DNA of 64,000 nucleotides from Microvirga lotononidis (lineage in GTDB: Bacteria > Pseudomonadota > Alphaproteobacteria > Rhizobiales > Beijerinckiaceae): positions 4,139,001 through 4,203,000 of the forward strand of contig NZ_CP141048.1 of assembly GCF_034627025.1 (NCBI RefSeq). The letters are read 5' to 3'. Position numbers and translations under genes: made by a program. This document shows positions 1 through 9,592 of this stretch, piece after piece (position 1 is the stretch's first letter; each line of letters starts with the position of its first letter). The notes under the pieces are model-generated. The model ran no database searches. It was not told the origin of the DNA and was given only the letters and a program-made list of their open reading frames with translations.

Positions 1-2
1 AT

Positions 3-641
3 ATGGGGCCGCCGCTGATCCTCGCGGCCATCGGCGCCCCGGCGAGCGCTCCGGTGGTCCTGATCTTCGTCTTCGACAACCTTTTCCTGTTCTCCGTGGT
101 CCCGCTGCTGATGTCCATGGCGGGCCTCGACAAGCTCAGCCTGCCGGCGACGATCCGGCGGATCGTCTGGCGCGTGGTAACCCATCCCTTCAACGTCGCA
201 ACCGCGGTCGGCATCGCCGCAAGCTACCTGCACGTCCAGCTGCCCGGCCCCGCCGAGCAGATCGTCTCGTGGCTGTCCGGAGCGGCGGCGCCGTGTGCCC
301 TGTTCATCCTCGGCGTGACGGTGGCCCTGCGTCCCCTGCGGCAGATGCCGGGCGAGGTTCCGGCCCTGGTCTTCATCAAGCTGATCCTCCACCCGCTCCT
401 GGTCTGGGTGGTGCTCTCCGCCGTGGGCGATTTCGGCCCGGCCTGGACATACGCCGCCATGATCATGGCGGCGCTCCCGCCCGCCCTGAACATCTTCGTG
501 ATCTCGACCCAGTACAACGTGGGCGTGGAGCGCGCCTCGGCCTGCGTCCTCGTCGGAACCCTGGTGTCGATGGTCACCCTGACCGGCGTGCTCTACCTCA
601 CCACGAAGACGGGGGCTCTGCCTTACGACCTGTTTCCGTGA
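3..641 (+). CDS. AEC (auxin efflux carrier) family permease, 5' truncated by window edge
   Basis: The visible 212 residues are almost entirely hydrophobic helices separated by short loops, with the permease-like closing segments AALPPALNIFVISTQYNVG and VGTLVSMVTLTGVLYL. AEC permeases are usually about 310 residues, so roughly 100 N-terminal residues lie left of the window and the first Met seen is probably internal. Family members are inner-membrane secondary transporters for malonate, other carboxylates or auxin-like acids; the substrate cannot be read from the sequence. It ends before a palindromic repeat and is convergent with the monooxygenase gene on the other strand. Confidence 0.8.
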   Translation: MGPPLILAAIGAPASAPVVLIFVFDNLFLFSVVPLLMSMAGLDKLSLPATIRRIVWRVVTHPFNVATAVGIAASYLHVQLPGPAEQIVSWLSGAAAPCALFILGVTVALRPLRQMPGEVPALVFIKLILHPLLVWVVLSAVGDFGPAWTYAAMIMAALPPALNIFVISTQYNVGVERASACVLVGTLVSMVTLTGVLYLTTKTGALPYDLFP

Positions 642-683
642 GCGGGCTCCACCACGTCGTCGCCTCCCGACCTGACGGGTCAG

Positions 684-781
684 TGTCATCCCCGGCGAGC
701 GAAGCGAGGGAAGGGGATCCACGATCAGGTGAGCCGCCATGGATTCGCTTCCCCTCCACCACGTTCCGGCCGGGAATGACA
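684..781. repeat. Dispersed palindromic (REP-like) repeat, copy 1
   Basis: The element starts TGTCATCCCCGGCGAGCG and ends GCCGGGAATGACA-like, with an inner pair AAGGGGATCCACG and ATGGATTCGCTTCCCC, so it folds into one long imperfect hairpin. A second related copy lies at 7768-7852. It fills the gap between two convergent genes, a usual position for REP elements, and may act as a transcription end. Confidence 0.75.
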
Positions 782-811
782 ATCGATAGGCCGGTCCGCT
801 TCAACCCGGCC

Positions 812-2008
812 CTATCCCTGCATCAGCCGGGGCACCCCCACGCGTGGGAGGACGCCCTCGCGCATGACGATCCGGCGCAAGGGACCGATGTTGCTCAGGG
901 CCAGGAGCCCGGCGCCGCGCAGGAAATCGGTCGGGATCATGCCCGTGAGGAGCGTCCTGTTGAGGCCGTCCACGGCGGCCGTGCGCAGCCGGACGTCGAG
1001 ATCGCGGCTGCGCTGGTAACCTGTCAGGGTCTCGTCCGACCCGGCGGAGTGGCCCGCGTCGTGGCCGTCGACAACCGCGTCCCTGAGCGAGGCGACATCC
1101 CGGAAGCCGAGATTGAGGCCCTGGGCGCCGATAGGCGGGAACACGTGGGCGGCTTCGCCCACGAGGGCGAGATGGCGCGACCAGTAGCGGTTGACCGAGA
1201 GGCCGCTCATGGGCACGAGCCCCCGCGGGCCGTCGATGCGCATGGCGCCGAGATGCGACTGCGCCTGTCGCTCGATGGCGAGGGCTAGGGCCGCATCGTC
1301 CAAGCTGGAGAGGCGCTCCGCCTCCTCCTTGCTGGTGACCCAGACGAGGCTCGAACGGCGGCCGGGCAGGGGCACCAGGGTGAAGGGACCGTGACGGGTG
1401 TGGAATTCCGTGGACGTGTCGCGATGCTCCCGGTCGTGCGCCAGGATGACCGTCACGGCGGATTGCGGATAGGACCAGGTCTTCGCGTCGATCCCGGCAA
1501 TCTGGCGCAGCTTCGAGTTCCGCCCGTCGGCCGCGACCACGAGGCCGGCGCGGATGGTCGTGCCGCCGGCCAGGGTGAGGGCTGCGCCCTGCTCGTCCGT
1601 CGTGAAACCCGTGGCGAATTCCGGAACGAGGGTCAGGTGCTCGGCATGCCCGGCGGCCTCGGCCAGGGTCTCGACGAGGGCGACGTTCTCGATGTTCCAG
1701 CCGAAGGCGTCGAGGCCGATCTCTCCGGCCCGGAACGACGCCGGAGGCGGGCGAAACAGGCTGCCCGTGTCGTCGATGATGCGCATGATTTCCAGCGGCG
1801 ACGCTACGGAAGCGACCGCCGGCCATACGCCGAGGGCTTCCAGGAAGCGAACCGAGCCGTTGAGCAGGGCGACGGTGCGCCCGTCCCGGCGTACGTCGAG
1901 GCCGCCGATGAGAACGGTCTCGTATCCGTCACGAGCGAAGGCCAGTGCAGCGCTCAGGCCCACGGCTCCGGCGCCGACCACTGCAATGTCATAGGTGTTC
2001 TCGGTCAC
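812..2008 (-). CDS. UbiH/UbiF/Coq6-family FAD-dependent monooxygenase
   Basis: A flavoprotein aromatic hydroxylase of about 398 residues. It has an N-terminal dinucleotide-binding motif (VVGAGAVGLSAALAFARDG), a mid-protein segment LVVAADGRNSKLRQ typical of the DG motif, and the second FAD motif ALVGEAAHVFPPIGAQGLN, where GEAAH replaces the usual GDAAH. The family hydroxylates ubiquinone precursors; the exact ring position cannot be assigned. I chose the GTG start at 2008 because GAGAG lies just upstream and the protein then begins at the Rossmann fold. An in-frame ATG at 2080 would add 24 atypical residues. It is divergent from the ABC transporter operon. Confidence 0.82.
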   Translation of the reverse strand: MTENTYDIAVVGAGAVGLSAALAFARDGYETVLIGGLDVRRDGRTVALLNGSVRFLEALGVWPAVASVASPLEIMRIIDDTGSLFRPPPASFRAGEIGLDAFGWNIENVALVETLAEAAGHAEHLTLVPEFATGFTTDEQGAALTLAGGTTIRAGLVVAADGRNSKLRQIAGIDAKTWSYPQSAVTVILAHDREHRDTSTEFHTRHGPFTLVPLPGRRSSLVWVTSKEEAERLSSLDDAALALAIERQAQSHLGAMRIDGPRGLVPMSGLSVNRYWSRHLALVGEAAHVFPPIGAQGLNLGFRDVASLRDAVVDGHDAGHSAGSDETLTGYQRSRDLDVRLRTAAVDGLNRTLLTGMIPTDFLRGAGLLALSNIGPLRRIVMREGVLPRVGVPRLMQG

Positions 2009-2301
2009 GGGCTCTCTCGCATCAGAGGCGTTTTCACTTTCGCGGAAACATCTCTCTTCCTTGTTATGCCGCATTTTCAAACGGCGAACCGGATCCCCTT
2101 CGCCGAAAAATGCTCAAGGTTGTGGACGGTTCGCGGACTCACAATAAACCACGGATTCGGCATTGCCGATCCGCGCGCCGCTTCCCTATGATCGTTCCAT
2201 AACGGAAGCTCGCGCCGTTCGGCTCTTGCCAAGTGCCGCGCGGGCGGTCATCCATGTGCAAATTCCTAACCCGCTGCAACCCTTAAGTCAGAGTCGCTTG
2301 T

Positions 2302-3849
2302 GTGAAGGCAGACGTATCATCATCGGGGCCACCCCTCGTCGAACTTCAAGGGATCAGCAAGCGCTATGGCGACGTTCTCGCCAATGACGGGATCAATCTG
2401 GCCATCCAGCCGGGCGAGATCCACGCCCTGCTGGGCGAGAACGGCGCGGGGAAATCCACGCTGGTCAAGATCCTCTACGGTGTGATCGAGCCGAGTGCCG
2501 GCGAGATCCGCTGGGAGGGCCGCCCGGTCACCATCGGCTCCCCGGTCGAGGCACGCAATCTCGGCCTCGGCATGGTGTTCCAGCATTTTTCGCTGTTCGA
2601 CGAGCTGACCGTGGCGGAGAACATCGCCGTAGCGTTGTCGAACGAGTGGAGCCTGTCCACCGTCCGCAGCAAGCTCGGCGAGATCAGCCGGACCTACGGG
2701 CTGGCGCTCGATTCCGACCGGGCGGTCTGGACCCTGTCGGCCGGCGAGCGTCAGCGCATCGAGATCGTCCGCTGCCTGCTCCAGAATCCCAGGCTTCTGA
2801 TCCTGGACGAGCCGACCTCGGTTCTGACTCCGCAGGAGGCCGAGCATCTCTTCACCACCCTGGACCGCCTCTCGGCCGAGGGCTGCGCCATCCTCTACAT
2901 CTCGCACAAGCTGGAGGAGGTGCGTCGCCTCTGCCGCAGCGCCACGATCCTGCGGGCCGGACGGGTGGTCGCCACCATCGATCCCCGGGCCAGGAGCGCC
3001 CGCGAGATCGCCGCATTGATGGTCGGAAACGAAGTCGGCGAAGTGCGCACCGACGCGCCGCACCATGTGCTGGGCGAGATGCTCAGGGTCTCGCATCTGT
3101 CGATCCCGCCTGCCGGTCTCCACGGTCAGGCCCTGCGCGACATCGGCCTCGTGGCGCGGGCCGGGGAGGTCGTGGGGATCGCCGGCGTCGCGGGCAACGG
3201 GCAGAGCGAATTGTTCGCCGCTTTGTCGGGTGAGCGCCTAGCCGACCGGCCGGATGCCATCGTCATCGCCGGACAGGCCTCGGGGACCATGGGCATCGAT
3301 GCCCGCCGCCGTCTGGGCGCGGCCTTCGTGCCGGAGGAGCGCCTGGGCCACGCGGCGGCTCCGACCCATCGCCTGAGCGAGAACACCCTGATTTCCCATG
3401 CGGCAACGGAAGTGAGCCGCTCCGGGTTCATCCTGCTGAATGCCGCCAAGCGGCTTGCCCGCTCCATCATCCAGAGCTTCGACGTGCGCACGCCCGAGGG
3501 CGATCCCCAGGCTCGAAAGCTGTCCGGGGGCAATCTGCAGAAGTTCGTCATCGGCCGCGAGATCATCCGCAAGCCGAAGCTCATCATCGTCGATCAGCCG
3601 ACCTGGGGCGTCGATGCGGGAGCGGCGCGGCTCATCCGTCAGGCGCTCGTCGATCTCGCCCGCGAGGGCAGCGCCGTCGTGGTCGTCAGCCAGGATCTCG
3701 ACGAGTTGTTCGAAGTGGCCGACCGGATGGCCGTCATCCACCAGGGGCAGCTGAGCCCGCTGAAGCCCGTCGGCGAATGGACAAAGGAAGCCATCGGCTT
3801 GGAAATGCTTGGTGTCGCACAAGCCCAGGGGGGCGCTCATGCGCTTTGA
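2302..3849 (+). CDS. BMP-type ABC transporter, ATP-binding protein (two ABC domains)
   Basis: A 515-residue duplicated ATPase. The first domain has Walker A GENGAGKST, signature LSAGERQRIEIV and Walker B LLILDEPTSVL. The second has a degenerate Walker A (GVAGNGQSE), signature LSGGNLQKFVIGRE and Walker B LIIVDQPTWGVD, the usual asymmetry of nucleoside/sugar-type importers such as NupO and RbsA. It powers the two permeases that follow. The GTG start at 2302 is followed directly by the conserved region and the 293-bp gap upstream must hold the operon promoter. The 3' end overlaps the next gene by 11 bp, suggesting translational coupling. Confidence 0.92.
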   Translation: MKADVSSSGPPLVELQGISKRYGDVLANDGINLAIQPGEIHALLGENGAGKSTLVKILYGVIEPSAGEIRWEGRPVTIGSPVEARNLGLGMVFQHFSLFDELTVAENIAVALSNEWSLSTVRSKLGEISRTYGLALDSDRAVWTLSAGERQRIEIVRCLLQNPRLLILDEPTSVLTPQEAEHLFTTLDRLSAEGCAILYISHKLEEVRRLCRSATILRAGRVVATIDPRARSAREIAALMVGNEVGEVRTDAPHHVLGEMLRVSHLSIPPAGLHGQALRDIGLVARAGEVVGIAGVAGNGQSELFAALSGERLADRPDAIVIAGQASGTMGIDARRRLGAAFVPEERLGHAAAPTHRLSENTLISHAATEVSRSGFILLNAAKRLARSIIQSFDVRTPEGDPQARKLSGGNLQKFVIGREIIRKPKLIIVDQPTWGVDAGAARLIRQALVDLAREGSAVVVVSQDLDELFEVADRMAVIHQGQLSPLKPVGEWTKEAIGLEMLGVAQAQGGAHAL

Positions 3850-4915
3850 GCTGACGCCCCGCCCCAACGTGTCTCCCGTCATGCGGGCGCTCGCGCCCGG
3901 GGCCGCCTTCGTGACGGCCTTCCTCATCGCGGGCTTCGTTATCTGGCTGATGGGCCGCTCGCCCGTCGCGGCCTTCGACGTCTACGTTCTCCAGCCCCTG
4001 AGCGACCCCTGGTCGCTGCAGGAGCTTCTGGTCAAGGCGACGCCGTTGACGCTGATCGCCATCGGATTGTCCTATTGTTTCCGGGCCAATCTCTGGAACA
4101 TCGGGGCGGAAGGCCAATACGTGATCGGCGCCGTGCTCGGCAGCTGGCTCGCTCTCAAGACCCACGGCACGGAGGCCGGGTTCTGGGTGCTGCCGCTCAT
4201 GCTCCTGCTCGGCATCATCGGCGGCGCACTATACGGGTTGATCCCCGCCTTCCTGAAGACCCGGTTCGGCGTGAACGAGATTCTAACCAGCCTCATGCTC
4301 GTCTACGTGGCGCAACTGGTCCTCGATTACCTGGTGCGTGGACCCTGGCGCGATCCCAAGGGCTTCAACTTCCCGCAATCCGTGACCTTCGACCCTTCGG
4401 CGACGCTGCATCCCATCCTGGAAGGCGGCCGCGTCCATTTCGGAGCCGTGTTCGCGCTGATCGCCGTGCTGCTCACTGCCGTAATCCTCGGGCGGACCCT
4501 GTTCGGGTACCGGCTGAAGCTCACCGGCGATGCGCCCCGCGCGGCGCGGTTCGCCGGGTTCAGCTCCAACGCGACCACGATGGCGGTCTTCGCCATCTCG
4601 GGCGGGCTGGCCGGGCTGGCGGGCATTTCCGAGGTGACGGGCCAGATCGGGCAGCTGCAGCCGTCGATCTCCCCCGGGTATGGCTTCACGGCCATCACGG
4701 TGGCGTTCCTGGGACGCCTCAACCCCATCGGCATTCTGATCGCGGCCCTCGTCGTCGCCCTGACCTTCATCGGCGGCGAGAGCGCCCAGATCATGCTGAA
4801 GCTGCCGCTCGATCTCACGCAGGCGTTCCAGGGCATCCTGCTGCTCTGCGTGCTCGCGGCCGATGCGCTCGTGAGCTACCGCGTTCGTTTCGTCTCACGG
4901 GGAGGGAGCAAATGA
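3839..4915 (+). CDS. BMP-type ABC transporter permease 1
   Basis: A 358-residue inner-membrane protein of the BPD_transp_2 (RbsC/NupP-like) family. The cytoplasmic and loop signature FRANLWNIGAEGQYVIGAV and the later FLGRLNPIGILIAALVVA segment are typical. The ATG at 3839 lies inside the end of the ATPase gene; a longer reading frame starts 30 bp earlier but lacks a good ribosome site. It pairs with the following permease to form the membrane channel of the importer. Family knowledge points to purine nucleosides or related bases, but the substrate is inferred only. Confidence 0.9.
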   Translation: MRFELTPRPNVSPVMRALAPGAAFVTAFLIAGFVIWLMGRSPVAAFDVYVLQPLSDPWSLQELLVKATPLTLIAIGLSYCFRANLWNIGAEGQYVIGAVLGSWLALKTHGTEAGFWVLPLMLLLGIIGGALYGLIPAFLKTRFGVNEILTSLMLVYVAQLVLDYLVRGPWRDPKGFNFPQSVTFDPSATLHPILEGGRVHFGAVFALIAVLLTAVILGRTLFGYRLKLTGDAPRAARFAGFSSNATTMAVFAISGGLAGLAGISEVTGQIGQLQPSISPGYGFTAITVAFLGRLNPIGILIAALVVALTFIGGESAQIMLKLPLDLTQAFQGILLLCVLAADALVSYRVRFVSRGGSK

Positions 4916-5829
4916 CCACTTTCGAGGCCATTCTGCTCACCATCGTCACGGCCTCCACGCCGCTTCTGATCGCCGCCCTCGGCGAACTGGTGGCGGAGCG
5001 TTCCGGCGTGCTCAATCTCGGCGTCGAGGGCATGATGGCGATGGGCGCCGCCTGCAGCTTCGCCGCCGCCGTGACCTTCGACTCGACCCTGCTCGGCGTC
5101 GCGGCCGGGATGCTCGCCGGTGTCCTGATGGCCGCCCTGTTCGCCCTCGTGGTGCTGGGCTTCGCGGCGAACCAGGTCGGCTCGGGTCTTGCCCTCACGA
5201 TCTTCGGTCTCGGATTGTCGGGGCTCGTCGGCGCTCCCTTCGTGGGCGCACGGCGCGATCCGGTCCCGCATATCGACATTCCGGTCCTGAGCGACATCCC
5301 TGTGGTCGGCCGCCTGTTTTTTGAGCAGGATCTCTTCGTCTACGCCTCCATCGCGCTCACGATCCTGGTCGCGATCTACCTCACCCGGACCCGCTCCGGC
5401 CTGACCCTGCGCTCCATCGGCGAGAACCATACTTCGGCGAATGCGCTCGGCCTGCCAGTCTGGCGGGTACGCTTCTGGGCGATCCTGTTCGGCGGTGCCT
5501 GCGCCGGGTTGGCCGGCGCCTATCTCGCCCTGGTCTATACCCGTTTCTGGTCGCCCGGCATGACGGCGGGGCGCGGCTGGATCGCGCTGGCGCTGGTGGT
5601 CTTCGCGGCCTGGCGGCCGGGCTGGCTCCTGGTCGGGGCATACATCTTCGGAGCCGCGACGGTGTTGCAGCTCCATGCCCAGGCGGCTCAGTTCGGCGTG
5701 CCGCCTCAGCTCCTGTCGGCCGTGCCGTATCTCGCGACGATCATCGCCCTGCTGCTCCTCTCCCTGCGCCATGGCAGGGCCATCGGAGCGCCGGGTTCCC
5801 TGGGCGTGCCGTTCGTGCCTGACCGGTGA
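4912..5829 (+). CDS. BMP-type ABC transporter permease 2
   Basis: A 305-residue permease paralogous to its upstream neighbour (NupQ-like), with the signature SGVLNLGVEGMMAMGA near the N terminus and multiple membrane helices. Its ATG overlaps the preceding stop codon as ATGA, so it is almost certainly translated by re-initiation. It is the second half of the transmembrane channel. The conserved segment ENHTSANALGLPVWRVRF is the cytoplasmic coupling region that contacts the ATPase. Confidence 0.9.
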   Translation: MTTFEAILLTIVTASTPLLIAALGELVAERSGVLNLGVEGMMAMGAACSFAAAVTFDSTLLGVAAGMLAGVLMAALFALVVLGFAANQVGSGLALTIFGLGLSGLVGAPFVGARRDPVPHIDIPVLSDIPVVGRLFFEQDLFVYASIALTILVAIYLTRTRSGLTLRSIGENHTSANALGLPVWRVRFWAILFGGACAGLAGAYLALVYTRFWSPGMTAGRGWIALALVVFAAWRPGWLLVGAYIFGAATVLQLHAQAAQFGVPPQLLSAVPYLATIIALLLLSLRHGRAIGAPGSLGVPFVPDR

Positions 5830-5932
5830 GCAATCTGGTGTTAATCTGACCAAAGTGTAGGCAGAGGAATTCTTGCCAGAAGCCTTCAGACCTGCGACGG
5901 AATGTTTGGAATTCAACCTCGAGGGAACGAGC

Positions 5933-7015
5933 ATGTTTTCAGGGAAAGTCTTCGGGGCCGTTGCGGGGGCAGCGGTCCTGGCGCTGTCCGCGACCGGCGC
6001 ATTCGCGCAGGCGAAGGACAAGATCAAGGTCGGCTTCATCTATGTGGGCCCGGTAGGTGACTTCGGCTGGAGCCACCAGCACGACCAAGGCCGCCAGGCC
6101 ATCGAGAAGGCCTTCCCGGGCAAGGTGACGACTACCTTCGTCGAGAGCGTGCCGGAGGCCGATTCCGAGCGCGCCATCGAGCAGCTCGCCCGCACCGGCC
6201 ACGACCTGATCTTCACGACCTCCTTCGGCTTCATGGAGCCGACCCTGAAGGTCGCCAAGAAGTACCCGAACATCAAGTTCGAGCACGCCACCGGCTTCAA
6301 GCGCGCCCCGAACCTCTCGACCTACGCGGCGAAGTTCCACGAGGGCCGCTACATCACCGGCGTGATCGCCGGCAAGATGACCAAGTCCAACACCATCGGC
6401 TATGTGGGTGCCTTCCCGATCCCGGAAGTGATCGCGGGCATCAACGCCTTCTATCTCGGCGCCAAGTCCGTGAACCCGGACGTCAAGATCAAGATCGTGT
6501 TCGCCAACACCTGGTTTGATCCGGCGAAAGAAGGCGATGCCGCCAAGGCGCTTCTCGACCAAGGCGTCGACATGCTGGCCCAGCACACGGACAGCCCGGC
6601 TCCAATCCAGGCCGCCGAGGCACGGGGCAAGTTCGGTTTCGGCCAGGCCTCCGACATGGAGCGCTTCGCCCCGAAGGCGCAGCTCACCGCCATCACCGAC
6701 AATTGGGACGACTACTACGTTGCTCGCGCCAAGGCGGTTCTCGACGGCACCTGGAAATCCGAGGACACCTGGGGCGGCATCGATGCCCACATGGTCGTGA
6801 TGACGCCCTACAAGAACATGCCCGACGACGTGAAGAAGTTGGCCGAGGAGACCGAGGCCGCGATCAAGACCCACAAGCTCAACCCCTTCAAGTGCCCGGT
6901 CATCGGCCAGGACGGCAAGGAGATCGAGTGCAAGGGCAACGGCGCGCTGTCCGACGAGCAGGTGCTCGGCATGAACTTCTACGTGAAGGGCATCGAGGAC
7001 AAGATCCCGCAATAA
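5933..7015 (+). CDS. BMP-family ABC transporter substrate-binding protein
   Basis: A 360-residue periplasmic binding protein. It begins with a Sec signal peptide ending ATGAFA-QA; there is no lipobox Cys, so it should be released in soluble form rather than lipid-anchored. The mature protein starts KIKVGFIYVGPVGDFGW, the typical start of Bmp/Med proteins, which bind purine nucleosides or related ligands in characterised cases. The ATG at 5933 has GAGGGAACGA upstream. It is separated from the permease by 103 bp and followed by a clear terminator, so it closes the importer operon. Confidence 0.92.
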   Translation: MFSGKVFGAVAGAAVLALSATGAFAQAKDKIKVGFIYVGPVGDFGWSHQHDQGRQAIEKAFPGKVTTTFVESVPEADSERAIEQLARTGHDLIFTTSFGFMEPTLKVAKKYPNIKFEHATGFKRAPNLSTYAAKFHEGRYITGVIAGKMTKSNTIGYVGAFPIPEVIAGINAFYLGAKSVNPDVKIKIVFANTWFDPAKEGDAAKALLDQGVDMLAQHTDSPAPIQAAEARGKFGFGQASDMERFAPKAQLTAITDNWDDYYVARAKAVLDGTWKSEDTWGGIDAHMVVMTPYKNMPDDVKKLAEETEAAIKTHKLNPFKCPVIGQDGKEIECKGNGALSDEQVLGMNFYVKGIEDKIPQ

Positions 7016-7041
7016 GCGGAATCACATTTCAGATTGAGGAG

Positions 7042-7069
7042 GGCGGCCGGGCGACCGGCTGCCTTTTTC
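7042..7069 (+). terminator. Rho-independent terminator of the BMP transporter operon
   Basis: The arms GGCGGCCGG and CCGGCTGCC form a 9-bp stem with one G-U pair around a GCGA tetraloop, followed directly by TTTTTCTTT. It lies 27 bp after the binding-protein stop codon. Confidence 0.88.
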
Positions 7070-7109
7070 TTTGCGGCTGCTATATCCACCACCGGAACTG
7101 GGGGAACGA

Positions 7110-7760
7110 ATGACCGAACGGGCAACAATCGAGCCGGGTGAGCACGACGTCCTGATCGTCGTGGACGTGCAGGTCGATTTCCTGCCGGGCGGTGCGCTTG
7201 CAGTGCCGGAGGGCGACGCGGTGATCGCACCCATCAATCGGCTGGCGAAGCTTTTCCGGCACGTGGTGCTGACGCAGGACTGGCACCCGGAGGGACACGC
7301 CTCCTTCGCGTCGAGCCATCCTCAGAAGCAGCTGTTCGAGACGACCGAGCTGCATTACGGACCGCAGGTGCTCTGGCCGGACCATTGCGTGCAGGGGACA
7401 CCCGGGGCCGAGTTCGCCCGGGACCTCGATATCCCGCATGCGCAGCTCGTCATCCGCAAAGGCTACAACGCCGGGATCGACAGCTATTCGGGCTTCAAGG
7501 AGGCGGATCGGCGGACCTCGACCGGACTGGCCGGCTACCTGAAGGAGCGGGGCTTCCGCCGCGTCTTCTGTGCCGGTCTCGCCCTGGACTTCTGCGTCGC
7601 CTGGACGGCGCTCGACGCCGTAGAGGCCGGATTCGATACTTATCTGATCGAGGATGCGTCCCGGGCGATCGACACCGGCGGTTCGCTCGCGAGTGCCCGG
7701 CGGGACCTGGAAGCGGCGGGCGTTCATATGATCAGGAGCGGGCAGATCGTCGGGGATTGA
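7110..7760 (+). CDS. pncA: Nicotinamidase (PncA)
   Basis: A 216-residue cysteine hydrolase that converts nicotinamide to nicotinate for NAD salvage. All expected sites are visible: the catalytic Asp in VVDVQVDF (D19), the metal-binding set in QDWHPEGHASFASSH, the substrate loop LWPDHCVQGTPGAEF, the catalytic Lys in IRKGYN, and the nucleophilic Cys in GLALDFCVAWTAL. The ATG at 7110 has GGGGGAACGA upstream; the frame stays open 39 bp further but only through the terminator region. It is a separate unit behind the transporter terminator and ends just before a palindromic repeat. Confidence 0.95.
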   Translation: MTERATIEPGEHDVLIVVDVQVDFLPGGALAVPEGDAVIAPINRLAKLFRHVVLTQDWHPEGHASFASSHPQKQLFETTELHYGPQVLWPDHCVQGTPGAEFARDLDIPHAQLVIRKGYNAGIDSYSGFKEADRRTSTGLAGYLKERGFRRVFCAGLALDFCVAWTALDAVEAGFDTYLIEDASRAIDTGGSLASARRDLEAAGVHMIRSGQIVGD

Positions 7761-7767
7761 ACCTCAT

Positions 7768-7852
7768 TGTCATCCCCGGCGAGCCGAAGGGGATCCACGT
7801 GCAAGCGCGAGCCATGGATTCCCTTCCCGGACTGCGTGCGCCGGGAATGACA
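7768..7852. repeat. Dispersed palindromic (REP-like) repeat, copy 2
   Basis: The ends TGTCATCCCCGGCG and GCCGGGAATGACA pair, and the inner GGGGATCCACG pairs with CATGGATTCCC, giving one long hairpin. It is the shorter relative of 684-781 and again fills a gap between convergent genes (pncA and rimO). Confidence 0.78.
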
Positions 7853-7862
7853 TGGTGGGCCC

Positions 7863-9179
7863 TTAAACCACCGTCCCGTGCAGGTCGTACTCGTCGGAGC
7901 TTTGGATCTTGACGTTCACGACCTGACCCGGCTTCAGCGGCGTCTTCGAGGCCACGTAGACGACGCCATCGATCTCGGGAGCGTCGTATTGGGTGCGGCC
8001 GGTCGCGACCGTGGCGCCCTGCTCGTCGATGATGACCGGCAGGGTCTTGCCGACCTTGCTCTTGAGGATCCTGGCGCTGACCGCCTGCTGGGTCTGCATG
8101 AAGCGGTGCCAGCGCTCTTCCTTCACTTCGGGCGGGACCGGGCCGTCGATGTCGTTGGCGGGCGCGCCCTGGACCGGCTCGTACTGGAAGCAGCCGGCGC
8201 GGTCGATCTTTGCCTCCTTCAGCCATTGCATCAGGACATCCACGTCCTCTTCCGTCTCGCCGGGGAAGCCGACGATGAAGGTCGAGCGGATGGCGAGATC
8301 GGGGCAGATCTCGCGCCACTTGTGGATGCGCTCCAGGGTCTTTTCCTGGTTGCCGGGACGGCGCATGGATTTCAGGACGCGCGGGGAGGCGTGCTGGAAC
8401 GGGATGTCCAGATAGGGAAGGATCTTGCCCTCGGCCATCAGCGGGATGACCTCGTCCACATGCGGGTAAGGATAGACGTAGTGCATGCGCACCCACATGC
8501 CGAGATCGCCGAGCTCCTTGGCGAGCTCGAAGAACCGCGTGCGGATCTCTCGGTCCTTCCACAGGCTCGGCTGGTACTTGATGTCGAGGCCGTAGGCGCT
8601 GGTGTCCTGGGAAATGACCAGGAGTTCCTTGACGCCTGCCTTGGCGAGCTTTTCGGCCTCGCGCAGCACATCGGCGATGGGACGGCTGACGAGATCGCCG
8701 CGCAGCTTCGGAATGATGCAGAACGAGCAGCGGTTATTGCAGCCCTCCGAAATCTTCAGATAGGCATAGTGGCGCGGCGTCAGCTTTACGCCCTGGGGCG
8801 GGACGAGGTCCACGAAGGGGTCATGGGCGGGCGGTACGGCCTGATGCACGGCCGAGACCACGGATTCGTAGGCCTGGGGGCCGGTGATCGCAAGGACGTT
8901 CGGGAACTGGTCGCGGATCTGCTCGGGCTCGGCGCCCATGCACCCCGTGACGATGACCTTGCCGTTCTCGGCCATGGCCTCGCCGATGGCTTCCAGAGAC
9001 TCGGCCTTGGCGCTGTCGAGGAAGCCGCAGGTGTTGACGATCACCACGTCGGCCCCGTCATGCTCCTTGGTCAGTTGGTAACCTTGGGCGCGAAGCTGGG
9101 TGATGATGCGCTCGGAATCCACCAGGGCCTTCGGACAGCCCAGGGATACGAACGAGACTTTCGGCGCGGGAGCATTCAT
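7863..9179 (-). CDS. rimO: Ribosomal protein S12 methylthiotransferase RimO
   Basis: A 438-residue radical-SAM enzyme that methylthiolates an Asp of ribosomal protein S12. The N-terminal UPF0004 domain starts [17 protein letters not shown], whose Cys is one of three ligands of the auxiliary cluster; the others are in [11 protein letters not shown] and VTGCMGAE. The radical-SAM motif is [10 protein letters not shown] and the C-terminal roughly 65 residues form a TRAM domain. I chose the ATG at 9179 because it gives the normal family length; the frame stays open another 306 bp with no homologous-looking sequence. Confidence 0.95.
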   Translation of the reverse strand: MNAPAPKVSFVSLGCPKALVDSERIITQLRAQGYQLTKEHDGADVVIVNTCGFLDSAKAESLEAIGEAMAENGKVIVTGCMGAEPEQIRDQFPNVLAITGPQAYESVVSAVHQAVPPAHDPFVDLVPPQGVKLTPRHYAYLKISEGCNNRCSFCIIPKLRGDLVSRPIADVLREAEKLAKAGVKELLVISQDTSAYGLDIKYQPSLWKDREIRTRFFELAKELGDLGMWVRMHYVYPYPHVDEVIPLMAEGKILPYLDIPFQHASPRVLKSMRRPGNQEKTLERIHKWREICPDLAIRSTFIVGFPGETEEDVDVLMQWLKEAKIDRAGCFQYEPVQGAPANDIDGPVPPEVKEERWHRFMQTQQAVSARILKSKVGKTLPVIIDEQGATVATGRTQYDAPEIDGVVYVASKTPLKPGQVVNVKIQSSDEYDLHGTVV

Positions 9180-9399
9180 CCGCAAAATCCACTTATCTAA
9201 TCGATACCGACATCCGCGACGCTCCCGCCCGGGGCGCATCGTGACGGATCCGCGACGGGAAACCTGTCGATCGAGGGCAGGAACACTGGCACGTCCGGCA
9301 GGATTGCACGTAAGACCTGCCGACGATGAGCCTGGATCGATCCAGCGTCTCGCGCAGGCGCTCCAGCGTGTCAGGACCGCGCGACTTAAGACGCGATGT

Positions 9400-9440
9400 G
9401 CCTTTACAACACCGGGTTGGCCTTTACAACATCCGGTTTG
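9400..9440. repeat. Two-unit 20-bp tandem repeat
   Basis: GCCTTTACAACACCGGGTTG is followed at once by GCCTTTACAACATCCGGTTTG, two near-identical units. It could be a regulator site or a duplication; no function is evident. Confidence 0.6.
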
Positions 9441-9592
9441 ACGCGGGCACCGGAGCGGTTCTCCTCCCGTTTGAATCCGCACCAAGCGACAGGCCGGCGA
9501 GGGCGGCGAGGCAAATCTGCTCCAGGATGATGAGCAGGCAGCCGGGGCCCAGATGTCGTGAAGGATGGCGAAGGCAATTCCGAGTTACCTCG

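Noticed and set aside
4075..4911. Extension of the second permease frame into the first permease gene
   Set aside because: This is an out-of-frame shadow; the permease begins at the ATGA overlap at 4912.
9180..9485. N-terminal extension of RimO
   Set aside because: The 102 extra residues do not resemble the family and the ATG at 9179 directly precedes the conserved UPF0004 start.
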